Origin: Trichostrongylus colubriformis
Taxonomy: Eukaryota > Nematoda > Chromadorea > Rhabditida > Trichostrongylidae
Direction: 5' to 3'
Assembly (NCBI GenBank): GCA_963978905.1
Contig: OZ022257.1
Span: 27,109,274 to 27,173,273 of the forward strand
Length of the DNA stretch: 64,000 nucleotides
Part shown: piece after piece, positions 31,917-41,954 of the stretch
Layout: each line of letters opens with the position of its first letter
Position numbering within the stretch: position 1 is the stretch's first letter
Notes under the pieces: generated by a model
The model's input: only the letters and a program-made list of their open reading frames with translations
Told to the model about the DNA's origin: nothing
The model's database searches: none
Made by a program: the position numbers and the translations under genes

Positions 31917-34313
31917 CCAGTTGGCTCGCGCACACTTCTGCGCGCGATTCATGGCCATGTTTTGCAAAATGGATTTGATCGGCCCGACCACAGTTGTGTA
32001 TGAAATTGAGCGGGAATTTCCTTTCCACTGCTTTCAGCTGAGCTATTTATTTAGGCAAAAGTAGAGAAGAAGGCGTGATAAAAAGCATTTCGGTGTCATT
32101 ATACTTGAGTCTTTGCATCGAATCCGTTTTGCACGTCATCGAAACGAATCGCGCGCAGTAGTGTGCGCGAGCAACTGGTTTAGGTCATCATTTGGAGTTT
32201 GGATAGTTCGGGCATCGATAGTTTTCTATTCAATTGCATCCATCGGTAACAAATTGTTCACTTGCTGAGCATCCAATTCCTACACATGAATGGTAGATCC
32301 ATATCCCGATTGTCGATGTTTATCGTTTTCGTAAACTTGCTTCACTATTTGCAATTTTGCGTAGTTTAGCGGTCGATACCCAGTGTTGCTGCCAGTACCG
32401 CATTAGAAAATGATTCCGAGTGAATCGTTTGCTTTGCTATCACAAATATAAGTTGCATCATGGTTATCAATGCAGATCGCAGTATCAAAAGAAATGCATC
32501 ATTTTTTCGAATGCAAGGCAATTCAGCTGTCGATACATCTGCCAGTGATACAGAACACAAACAAAATATGTTCACCTAATGACACTGAGCATCAGACGCT
32601 TTTGCTAAAGCGGTCGTATAGTAGTATCACGCGATGTAACGTATTTCATCCCATCCGATTCCTAACGGTTCTTATCAGCCGTTATCACTGGGACCCTATA
32701 CCCAACAGTACCATTGGGGTCCCTGCACTCTACAATACCTGCGAATGTGAACATTCGAGTGCTGGCCGCAAAAGCGTACCGGCCTTGGTGACATTTTCCT
32801 TCTCACGTTCCTAATTAAATCTCATGAATCTTATCGGTTTGGATCACCCACTATCGATGTCCCCATCCCACTCTGCTAAACACCCATGAGTGTCAGCACC
32901 CTTAGATCAACGCGAAAGGCGAAACGAATCCGACGACATTCGCCTTCCCATGCTCCTTATCAAATCTTAGCAGCCATTCTTAGTTTGGATCAGCCACCAA
33001 CAATGTCCCCGTTCCACTTCGCAAAACACCTGTGAATATGAACGCTGCGGGACCAATGCGAAAAGCGAAACGGATTCGACAACTCTAGCTTTTTGCGCTC
33101 CTTATCAAATCTTATCAACCGTTATCAAGCTGGATCACCCACCATTAATGTCCCCGTCCTACCCCGCAAAACACCTGTAAGTATGAACGCTCCGGGACCA
33201 ATGCAAAAAGGGAAACGGATTCGACGACTTTAGCATTTTTCGCTCCTTATCGAATCTTATCAATCATTACCAATTTGTATCACCCACCATTAATGTCCCC
33301 GTCCTACCCCGCAAAGCACCTGTAAGTATGAACGCTCCGGGACCAATGCAAAAAGGGAAACGGATTCGACGACTTTAGCATTTTTTCGCTCCTTATCGAA
33401 TCTTATCAACCATTACCAATTTGTATCACCCACCATTAATGTCTCTGAACCATCCTGCTAAACACCTATAAGTGTCAGCGCTCTTAGATCAACAACGAGA
33501 GGCGAAACGAATTCAACAACTCTAGCCATTTCACGTTCCTTATCATATCTTACCGACCGTTATCAATGCGAGCTACCCACGATTAATGTTCCCGCCCCAT
33601 CCTACAGAGCATCCAAGAGTGTCAGCGCTCTAGGATCAACCCGAAGGGCGAAACGACTCTGGTGACTTTTGCCTTTTAAGGCTCCTTATCAAATCCTTAT
33701 CAAACATTATTAATTTGTATCACCCACCATTAATGTCCCTGGCCCACCCTTCAAGAAACCTATGAGTGTAAGCGCTCCAGGATCAACGCGAAGAGCGAAA
33801 CGGATTCGATGGCTCTAGCCTTTTTGCGCTTCTTATAGAATCTTATCAACCCTTATCAATTTGGATCACCCACCATTAATGTCCCTGTCTCAAGCCTTAG
33901 AACACCTATGAATATCGGCGCTCTGGGATCAACCCGAAAAGCGAAACTGATTCGACGATTCTAGCAGCCTTTTCATGCACCTTATCAAATCTTATCAACC
34001 GTTATCAATGCGGGTCACCCACCATTAATGTTCCCGCCCCACGCCGCAGAACACCCAAGAGTATCAGCGCTCTAGGTTCAACCCGAAAGCCGAAACGACG
34101 TTGGTGACTTTCGCCTTTTAAGGCTCCTTATCAGCGTGTATCAGCTGCTATCACTTTCGGTCCACCACCGCCTAGGTCCCCTTACCACCCCCTATATCAT
34201 TTGTAAAATTTAGCTCCCCAGCTTTGCTGCGACGCGAGATATGAATTTCGTGACAGACAGACGGACACACACCACACACACACAGACATACTTAGCGAAT
34301 TATATATAGTAGG
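31917..34313 (+). repeat. Composite repeat, longest copy: head plus about 10 units
   Basis: The head is at 31917-32180 (ACCAGTTGGCTCGCGCACAC / GTGTGCGCGAGCAACTGGT), single sequence runs to about 32640, then roughly ten diverged 145-150-bp units (TTATCAAATCTTATCAACCG blocks recur) and a tail with the GTGACAGACAGACGG block ending TATATATAGTAGGA at 34313. Units alternate between ACACCTGTAAGTATGAACG and AGTGTCAGCGCTC variants, so the array holds at least two unit subtypes. Confidence 0.85.
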
Positions 34314-34319
34314 ATATTT

Positions 34320-34695
34320 GCACTTATTCGTCTTCATCTAATGTTATCGCCTTTATTATTCACCATCAACCATTCATATCTATTTCTAATTACGCTATGT
34401 AATCCAAAATTGTTTATGTTCTGAAGACACTGCGAAAAAACGTGTCAGTTTTTGAAAGGCCGTCCTGATTCTTTGATTAGTCCCGATTTCCGTCATTCAT
34501 ACTTCCTCGCACCACTCCTATGGAACGCGTCAAATTCAGCATTCCGCCTCTGAAGAAGACGATCTGGTCGAAATGTTAGGCCGTCACTAAAAATTTCACC
34601 TAACAACCTCGTTGGCATAACAGAGAAAATTGTAATCAGTCCCATCTTTGTTTCAAGCAGACACAGACATGCTTGTATTTATGATTCGATAATAA
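34320..34695. other. Stretch without a supported gene
   Basis: AT-rich spacer between the composite repeat and the SINE. No ORF, end repeat or splice-bounded coding piece was seen. Confidence 0.5.
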
Positions 34696-34699
34696 TTTA

Positions 34700-34975
34700 T
34701 AGGGCAGAGGTGGTGTAGTGACAGGTGGCGCGCACCCCACTCTCATGGTGCGGGGATCAAACCCCGCACCAACGCCCGCCCAGGCCAACCAAGCCTTCCA
34801 TCCTTCCGGGGTCGGCAAATTGGTACCAGACTCGTCTGGGAGGATAAAAGCACTGGCTTGTACATCGGCTGGCTCCCGCAAGTCATTGTATAGGCCACAT
34901 CACATTCACCTGCCATCACGATTCTGAATGGAACTAGAATGTGCGGCGCATCCCATAGAAGGGATTGATTAACGT
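34700..34975 (+). mobile_element. tRNA-derived SINE, family A, forward copy
   Basis: The head (34700-34775) resembles a tRNA: TGGTGTAGTGACAGG approximates box A, and GGGATCAAACCCCGC contains a perfect box B match (GATCAAACC against GWTCRANNC). The conserved body follows (TCCTTCCGGGGTCGGCAAAT, TCGTCTGGGAGGATAAAAGC) and ends near GATTGATTAACG. A second copy lies inverted at 59010-58739. Such elements depend on LINE reverse transcriptases. The body translates openly on both strands, which explains the spurious ORFs here. Confidence 0.75.
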
Positions 34976-35039
34976 CAAAAACTTTAACTAACTTTTAATA
35001 ATTTATAGAGAAAGCAGTGAAGATACAGCATTATTTCAG

Positions 35040-35237
35040 GCACTGCATACCTGATTATTGTGGAAAGAAATTACGACCTGCTCAAATTACCTATGCCAAA
35101 ACTGAAAGGACTCAAACTTCGTGAAAATGACACTCATGTCAAACTTGAAAACAATCCGCTTCTAGTCCTCGATGAAGTCTCTGCAAGAAATAATGGACAA
35201 AGAACTGGTACGACGCTCAAAACTGCCATTCCTGCTG
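35040..35237 (+). CDS. Receptor L-domain protein, exon (core of second L domain)
   Basis: Acceptor TTATTTCAG and donor GTGAGT bound 198 bp, phase 1 to phase 1. The translation TAYLIIVERNYDLLKLPMPK then LENNPLLVLDEVSARN gives two further L-domain turns (I-I-x-x-R-N-x-x-L, L-P-x-L-K-x-L, V-x-L-E-N-N-P-L-L). It lies 65 bp after the SINE. The 13-kb intron upstream holds at least six repeat units, and two strongly coding exons follow within 240 bp. Confidence 0.75.
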
Positions 35238-35290
35238 GTGAGTGTTGCTGTTACTCCTCCTTGACAGCACTGACTCAGTTTCTACAACAG

Positions 35291-35356
35291 GCGGTCATAG
35301 AAAAGCGCCTTCGGATGCTTCTGTACTGTCAGATTTATCCTCTACGCACGACAACG
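35291..35356 (+). CDS. Receptor L-domain protein, penultimate exon
   Basis: A 66-bp exon between CTACAACAG and GTAATT, phase 1 to phase 1, with a 53-bp intron before it. It encodes a Ser/Asp/His-rich linker (GHRKAPSDASVLSDLSSTHD) with no domain, as expected after the folded part. Confidence 0.5.
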
Positions 35357-35402
35357 GTAATTCAGATCTGTTGTTCATTACTTAGAATCGATATTGTTTC
35401 AG

Positions 35403-35470
35403 GATTGTGTTGTTTGAGTGTCACAACCCTATGGACCGCGAGATGGGTACAAGAAAATGAATCTCGCTGA
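35403..35470 (+). CDS. Receptor L-domain protein, terminal exon
   Basis: Acceptor TTGTTTCAG, phase 1; encodes LCCLSVTTLWTARWVQENES plus one residue and TGA at 35468-35470. The short hydrophobic run (LCCLSVTTLW) is too brief for a firm transmembrane call, so the protein could be secreted or weakly anchored. The intron before it is only 46 bp. Confidence 0.5.
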
Positions 35471-35479
35471 GCACATACT

Positions 35480-36135
35480 GTTTCAGCGTAGTTATCCGAA
35501 GCGCTCCGCTGGTCACGAATACATAATCATATATCCCCCTACTATCTACTCTTGAGACTAAAGCCATATTCAGCGATTAGCTTTTTAATTATAATCACAA
35601 TGTGTGAAACTTCAGCGAAATTCGTGTTTCGCCCTTTCTCAACTTAGAATAATGCATTCTACATGAAATATTTCGGTTTCGGCTTTTCTCAATCGGCGGC
35701 GTCCTCATATGAGTTACCAGTTTAGCTACCGTACAGCTAATTGCCCAGTGGAATTATGTAATGTGAAAGTGGCCGATGCGGCCCACCATTAAGAAGTAGT
35801 CCACGTATATCGCATATTCGAGATTGTGACAAGAGCTTGCACAAGTGGCATCTCTGTAATCTCTATCACTATTCGGAATTTCATGCAGCTTTGTTATCAT
35901 AACATTCTTCGCTGATAACGGAGTACCAACCATACTCACTTGCTGCGCATTTGAGTGCTTAAGCCTTACTGTTGGTTGATAATTCAATTGTATACCATTG
36001 CATATCACATCTGCTACTTGTCGGAAGTCTAACTGATTCTGCGGTCGACTCCTTAATTGCAACTTATGACGGACTGGGGAGAAATCTGATAGCGCACTGA
36101 TTGTTTCCACTCCGGCTCTGTTCACTCTTTGGGAG
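35480..36135. other. Stretch with a long minus ORF, no supported gene
   Basis: A 157-codon minus ORF (36227-35754) overlaps the palindromic element at 36140. Part of its DNA (CACATCTGCTACTTGTCGGA) has a diverged partner near 50555 (CACATCTGCCACCTTTCGAA), so it is more likely repeat sequence than a gene. Confidence 0.4.
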
Positions 36136-36139
36136 TTTA

Positions 36140-36343
36140 GACCGTTCATAGCCATCGTGATTGGCGCATCGGCAGATCGGCGAATGTAGTTTGAGATACT
36201 CATCGATCGCCAACGTTTTGGGCGCATCGGCGAATGTGCACAGGATACACTTTGATCACAATTAGACGCCTGAGCGCCGATGCGCCTGTGCGCCGGAGCG
36301 CTGATGCGCCGATGCGCCCGTCAGGATGGCTATGAACGCGGCC
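36140..36343. mobile_element. Short palindromic MITE-like element
   Basis: Inverted ends ACCGTTCATAGCCATCGTGA and the inverse TCAGGATGGCTATGAACGCG enclose GC-rich words GGCGCATCGGCG/CGCCGATGCGCC repeated in both directions. About 204 bp; no protein. Confidence 0.6.
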
Positions 36344-36354
36344 TTAGGTATTCA

Positions 36355-37165
36355 GCGTAGGTCATGTTTCGATGGCATCGATTGGTAGCAATATGTTCAC
36401 TCACTGAGTTCCTTGTTCTTATGTACTATGGTGGTAGATCCATTTTCCAGTTATCCATGCTTCTGAGCATGCACCACCATTCAGAGATTACGCCTTGTTG
36501 CTCTGATAGCGCTTTAAAAAAATCACTTGCTTTCGAAAGTACAAATACACATCGCATCTAGATCAATAATTTGGAAGGCTAGATAGTCAATCGGTTGGTA
36601 CATCGCTACAACTGATGTCAGAACACGATCGATGTATGTATCCTCAACCAATGAAACTGAGTCTTATACAACGCGACTAGAATGGTCGTATTGTAGTAGT
36701 TTGCGGTGTACAGAGTTCTCATCTTGTAGCTGATGACTGTTGTCGGTATTTATTAGGTCGTATCAGATTCGATCCATCCAATAAGGATCCCCGCACCACT
36801 CCGTACAACAGCTATGAGCGTTGTCCGTTGAGAAAGGAAACAGATCAAACGACTTATGCCTTCTAACGCTCCTTATCAGAACTTATGAACCGTTATCGGG
36901 CTGGATAAGACACCGTCAACATCTCCGTCCCCCCTACGAAAAAAGTGAGGGTGTCAACGCCCTAGAATCGAAGCCTAAAGCGGAACGGATTTGGCGGCAT
37001 TCACCTTTCAACTTCTTGGCAGCTCTTACCATATGTAACCGGGACCGCCCCTCCATCCCCCACATACCTGCGAAAATCTAGGGCCCAGCTTTGCTGCGAC
37101 GTGATGAATGGATTACGACAAACAGGCAGACAGAAGCACTAACAAACAGACATACTTAACGGATT
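36355..37165 (+). repeat. Composite repeat copy, degenerate, about 3 units
   Basis: Single segment (CATCGATTGGTAGCAATATG, TGGTGGTAGATCC, TTGTAGTAGTTTGCGG), then units (CTTATCAGAACTTATGAACC), and a tail with GACAAACAGGCAGACAGAAG ending near 37165. Strongly diverged. Confidence 0.6.
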
Positions 37166-37308
37166 GTATGAAGTAGAACTCTTATAATACGTCTCTACGA
37201 GTAATTCCTATATCCCAGATGAATAAAATGATTGAATTAACGAAATGTATATAAGAAATTGGCGCAGATAAGCACGGAAGTAAAGATGAAGCTTACACAG
37301 TGGAGTCG

Positions 37309-37796
37309 ATGGAATATGGAGAGAATGGCAGGCTGAAATATATTTTGATCACACTCGGAATAATAGTTGTTGTCGCTCTAGTATTCATTGTGCTCATTAT
37401 TCTGCTTCTATTTTTACGGTCGACTATGAGCAAGCGAACATTCATACTTCCTCTTATTCCCTCTTCATTGTCGAAAAAATCTAAGCAATCACTTTCAAGT
37501 ATGTCGAAGGTAAGATTTCTGGCTCTTCTCATGTTGGGTCTTTAAGTTCACTCCCACCTGAATTACCATCGGTATTTCTTATTCTCAGGTTTTCTAGGAA
37601 GTTGTGTCAAAGGATCCCACTTCATGGAGCTCCTCTGATCAAGAAATGCTTTGGTCACACGGTGAGCTTTTGATTCGATGTTATTTGATTTTTCCCAAAC
37701 GAAGCTCAACAGCAGGAGTGCAAGGAAGAAGTGGTGCTGGAGCCGATGTTGGACGAACGCAGAAGAAACCAAGTGAATCACTTAGAGCATTCATGA
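37309..37796 (+). CDS. Small single-pass membrane protein gene, function unknown
   Basis: Exon 1 (ATG 37309 or an upstream acceptor CTTACACAG at 37300; ends 37509 before GTAAGA) encodes a very hydrophobic segment, ILITLGIIVVVALVFIVLII, about residues 13-32, so one transmembrane helix. Exon 2 at 37589-37661 follows a strong acceptor (TTATTCTCAG) and ends at GTGAGC; exon 3 at 37716-37796 ends at TGA. Read together, exons 2-3 give LCQRIPLHGAPLIKKCFGHT then ECKEEVVLEPMLDERRRNQV, a convincing charged tail. The phase of exon 1 does not match exon 2 by this route; using the alternative acceptor at 37597 restores phase but yields a less typical sequence (to 37819). One junction is therefore unresolved, or a small indel is present. 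Confidence 0.45.
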
Positions 37797-37809
37797 TACC
37801 CCTAGCCGC

Positions 37810-38865
37810 GGTTTGTTGACACCTTCCATGGTATTTTTTTATTCCTTACTGCTATATGCCGTGGTATCAACGAGTAATGAGAACATCATACTCTGTTAAG
37901 TTCGACATAGCGATCTCCATAGAGGCAGGGTCAAGCGTCCAGATGAGGAAAATTTTCAAAAAATACGACCCCCCCCCAAAAAAAGGGGCCTCTTTTACGT
38001 CTGTTATTGTTAGTTTTCATTTCTTACGTGGACAATGAACTCCGTACATCGTAGTATTGATAACATACTAAGATTATTCAGTCAGTCCGCTTCCATTGAG
38101 ATTTTAATGACCTTAGCAGCGCGTCTCAAAATACCTTACAGCGCATCTCAAAATTCTGAAGTACGGTCCCCTTACCTCACTAGGGCTATTGAAGTTCCAG
38201 CAAAATTCCTACCACAAAATTTTTCATTAATTTGTATTATACATTCGCTAATGAGGAAAACCCCTCGGTGCGCCTTCCGGTCACCAGATCTTCGGAATAG
38301 TTGTAAATTAATCAGTGGTGCGAGTAGTGCGAAACAGTAGAAAAACAAAATAAGACAGTCAACTGACATTCAACTGACACTAGTCTAACACACACGGAGT
38401 GAACCAGCGTCAAGGCCATCGCAGAGCAAGTGTACGGAAAGGAAGCTGAGCAAGTTTTCATAATGGATACTGTTTCGCTCAATAGGTAATACCACAATAT
38501 TGACGAGGACTGCTCTTGCAACATTGCACGGCTGTAACATCGATCGCAAAACATTTAGTTGCACTGTTCACAAGCAAGGATTATAAAAGTGTTGGTCCCG
38601 AAACGAGAAAAAGACACGAGGAAGTGAGAAAAACGAGAGGCAGGGACGCAAAGATCAGTCAATTAAAGTGCCGGTAGTCTAGCTAATTGACAATCGATAC
38701 AGGCCACAAAAAAAGAAATAAAAACACTCAATAAACAAAATTTACAAAAAATCATGTGGGCAAGATAATCATTCGAACAGAATAGTGTGTAGCGCCATCG
38801 AACCTATAATAACACACAGGAAGCAATGAAGGTTCATAAACTGCTAGTGATAAATAAGATTGAAG
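37810..38865. other. Stretch without a supported gene
   Basis: Contains the recurrent block CAGGGTCAAGCGTCC plus a C run (37926-37980), also at 16347. A 101-codon plus ORF (38035-38340) lacks splice support. Downstream sequence to 38865 would be 3' flank of the minus-strand TM2-domain gene. Confidence 0.4.
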
Positions 38866-38870
38866 GTACC

Positions 38871-39629
38871 TTAGAGGAAAACACGAGGACCATAGTAATT
38901 TATGATGAAACCTGAGCCATCTGCTGGTTGTAAAAGTTGTAGCGCAATCAGTACAACATCAATAAGCCATAACACAAACAGGCCTCCCAAAGAAAACATT
39001 TTTCAATGCTTAAAACATCACTGAATAGCAAATTGCTGAATTATGCAAACCAAGAACAAATTTGAAGTAAATGTACAAACATACCGACAGCATAGTATCT
39101 AAGATACATTCTGTCAATACCCAAAAAGCCAAGAAATATTGATAGCAGCAGGGCTGTTGAGTGATGAAGGTGAGCATTATAATTGCTTGCATTCGGTTTC
39201 TGTAGAAAACGAGGTGAAGGAATTTTTGAAGTAGATATCAACACAAACACAAATACTACTTCACATATACGGCATGGACTCGTCCTTGAGAATACCTTTT
39301 TGCAAGAACATCTAGCTGTCAAATTCATATAACGAGCGCGATGAATCTGTAATCTGTGAACGCTTAATAGTGACATCAAGTTGACAGTAATCTACAAGTA
39401 TAGTGCTAAAGCGAGCACATTGAGAAATGACAAAAAAAAACATGACCATCTTAGCACAATCCTTTCTACATATTCAATGAAAAACCAGGTTACACGATAT
39501 AGTTACTTCGTTAGTAAGCATAAATGAGCAGTTCACACATAGATCCCACAAAAGCTGAACGATATAATCTCGATCCAAAAGACTCTGAGATGACCCGGCA
39601 AAAAAGAGCGCTAGTTTCATAAGTAGCAT
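38871..39629 (-). CDS. TM2-domain protein, TM2D1-like, four exons
   Basis: Exons on minus: 39629-39486 (ATG, signal-peptide-like MLLMKLALFFAGSSQS), 39346-39260, 39199-39085, and about 39008-38871 (TAA). Exons 1-2 encode a Cys-rich ectodomain (VNCSFMLTNEVTISC; CSCKKVFSRTSPCRICE). Exon 3 holds TM helix 1 and the loop motif: TALLLSIFLGFLGIDRMYLR. Exon 4 gives GLFVLWLIDVVLIALQLLQP and the family tail ADGSGFIINYYGPR. This is the TM2D1 (amyloid-beta-binding-protein-like) order: signal, Cys region, two helices joined by a DRF-type loop, DGS-x-x-IIxYYG. Oddities: the conserved DRF is DRM and the following G is R (YLRYYAVG). Exon 4 is one base out of frame with every AG nearby; a five-A run at about 39002-39006 is the likely site of an indel (sequencing error or true mutation). 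Predicted length is about 160 residues against about 200 in the family. Confidence 0.8.
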
Positions 39630-39724
39630 CGAGTGAGACAAATATCGAACCTCGAGCAGAAGCGATCAGCGATCAAATAATTTCGATAATAATAACTACT
39701 GGCTGAGTGATGCTTCGTTTCGTT

Positions 39725-41110
39725 TCAGGCGACGTGCGAATGCGGTAATCACGATGGAGCGCGTTATCTTCCCCATACTAAATCCCGACATTTTTGAAAT
39801 GCTCTGAACTCTACCTAGAGCCCATCTTTCAAACAGCTGTGAACTGTTTTCTTGATAACTCCCTCATACCTATCTACTGACCGCTTGCTTTCCCCAATGG
39901 TTGCTTAGTTCTAGATATGGGTTTCCAGATGAGGATTTAATGAGGAAAATTTCGTAATGTTTCACGGAAATGGCCATAACTTCCTTCAGACTTAACCTTA
40001 TTAGCTCGTTTTGGAAAATCAGGGTCTGCTAGGTTGTCGCTTTCGAATGATTACCTGCACTATGTCATATGCCTAAAACGAAGGAAGAAACCTTCAGAAT
40101 AGCCAGTTGAGGAAAGCTTTTTTCGCCGAATTTGCGAGATATTCCCAAGATTCTTAAGAAAAATTGATTCACTGTTACTGAAATTTCTTTAGTATGCATC
40201 CTTCGCTCTCGAAAGCCTAGTGGGAAGGCGAGAAGCTCGGTCAGCTTTTCTGTGGGATGCACCATGCTGGAGGATTTCATCCACATTCTCAATGATTACA
40301 AACGTTTTTCCGGTTTGCATAGTGGCCGCTAACACCAGATTACGTACTTCCAATCGTAGTAGGCTATGAAAGAAGTCCATATCAGCTAATTTTTTGTTTT
40401 CATCCCATTGCTTCTGGAGTGTCCATCCACGGTTGCACCCGTTTATAGAGTCATGTTGGTGGTCTGGTCACATGATCCCCAGTGCGTATGCTAGGACAAC
40501 GACCAGAATAATATAAATTTATTATGAATCAAAGCAGCAAATGAATGAAATGGTGATCAATCCGGTCGTTGCAGTGGACGTGGTGGGCTCGGTGGTGACG
40601 ATGGAAGTACAGACGCTGGAGTAGATGGCGAATTGGTCCAAGGAGACCAGGTCCGGCAGCTCGAGCGTTCCCCCTCTGTCCTCTAGGCGGCGTCAGACCT
40701 CAAATATATAGGTTAGTACCGTGACCCCACGGAATTCAGTGAGTCATCAATCATGGAAAGAGAAGAGGTTCCAGCGAATGCTTACAATAGGTATCGCTTT
40801 CCAGGGCTAATCGGTGAATTTTGGAAGTGTCTCTGTAGGTGGTTTCTGTGTCAGCGGTCCAACAAAAGGGCTACTGGCGTTGACCGGTTCCGTTGGGGAT
40901 CGCGCCCTGCATGAGGTTTCCATGACGATTAAGTTAAACTAGTTTCGGGTTCGAACTTCATTAGTCGGTTTTGCCACTTTTCCCTTACACTTTAGACCCT
41001 CAGCCTGAGAAATTCTGTTGATCACTGCCTACCTCAATAATTACGACCCCCCCCCTCCTATCGGACCAAATACGCCCCCCCTGTTGAGGATTCCTCAACG
41101 AAGGCTTGAC
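39725..41110. repeat. Dispersed repeat R2, copy 2, interrupted by a solo LTR
   Basis: Same order of anchors as 17095-18060: ACGATGGAGCGCGTTATCTT, CATCTTTCAAACAGCTGTGA, TTGCTTAGTTCTAGATATGG, GGTGAATTTTGGAAGTGTCT, ending in C-rich blocks (41047-41055, 41074-41081). 40434-40786 is foreign to copy 1. Copies differ by many point changes. Confidence 0.65.
40434..40786 (-). mobile_element. Probable solo LTR
   Basis: On the minus strand this 353-bp insert begins TGTAAGC and ends GGGTGCA, matching the TG...CA rule. It carries a TATA-like box (CCTATATATTTGAGG) about 110 bp in and a polyadenylation signal (ATAATAAATT) about 255 bp in, in the order expected for an LTR. It replaces part of repeat R2 relative to copy 1. 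No target duplication is visible, and about 15 bp of R2 are missing at the site. No internal retrotransposon coding region was found in the window. Confidence 0.5.
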
Positions 41111-41950
41111 CCTGCATAGAGGTCCTGGAAGAAGGTGATCACGTATACACCAACTACTTCCACTGCAGTTCACTTCTTCATCTTATGCACAGTCTCGTAG
41201 GAGAACTTGAAAGATCAGATATCTCTAGCACGTGCGGTGTTCCTCAGCAAGGTCAGTTCACTTCACTGGGCCCTCCTCTTACAAGTTTCTTGCTAGTCTC
41301 GTTGTATTAATTACTCTTGGTCTCGCTACGATTTGGTCCCATTCAACGAGGACAGCAAAGAGCATATTGCGCTTGGTATCAAATAGCATTGTACATATGC
41401 TTTGCGTGTAAGTGGTACATTACAAAGAGGCAAGGAGAAAACGTTCCTGTTCTCCATCGGACTAAACACTTCAATGCGAAGGAAAGCTACGAAAATTGGA
41501 GACTTTGAACGGGATTTCTTCTACATCAACCCAAAGTTCAGACACGTACTAGGCATCACCATGTTTCTCGGTTCGACAACGGAATTAAAAAAGGCAGGAA
41601 ATAAAACGGATGACGGGAAATCAACAAAACCCGGAAACATTCACTCAGAAATCGTGATCGTCCTCGTCGACGAAAGGGCATCGAAAAAGCACAGAAAGCA
41701 CAAGTCTTGATGGTATCTTGCTATGCGTCTTGTTCGCCGATATCGCCTGTTTTCCATGACAAGTTACCATGCTTATCATAACAACAGACCACAAGATTGT
41801 TTTGCCTCTTGGTTGTAATCACTTTAACTACATAGAGACCTCAGGCGGTAAACGAGACTTGTTGTCTCATTGCGGTTGAGCGGCATTACAATGGTAATCC
41901 GTAACACCGCGATGATGATAGGACCTTCCCATTGCCAAACGATCCACACG
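41110..41950. other. Stretch with one candidate coding ORF
   Basis: A plus ORF at 41402-41710 ends in a Lys-rich tail (ERASKKHRKHKS) and includes RDFFYINPKFRHVLGITMF. It may be an exon of the gene whose exons follow, but I could not find a donor that avoids its stop, so it is not called. Confidence 0.35.
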
Positions 41951-41954
41951 CACA

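Noticed and set aside
34700..34775. tRNA gene
   Set aside because: Box B is good, but there is no cloverleaf with paired acceptor stem, and the body continues as a SINE.
34636..34927. Open frames on both strands resembling hypothetical proteins
   Set aside because: They are translations of the SINE body, which also occurs at 58739-59010.
35754..36227. 157-codon minus ORF
   Set aside because: It runs into a palindromic element and shares diverged DNA with 50555. It has no recognisable domain.
17479..40380. Similar minus ORFs (MDFFH...NLVLAATM...IENVDEIL) in both R2 copies, suggesting a conserved protein
   Set aside because: The differences between the two are mostly amino-acid changing, and the frames diverge after about 49 codons, as expected for neutral decay of a repeat.
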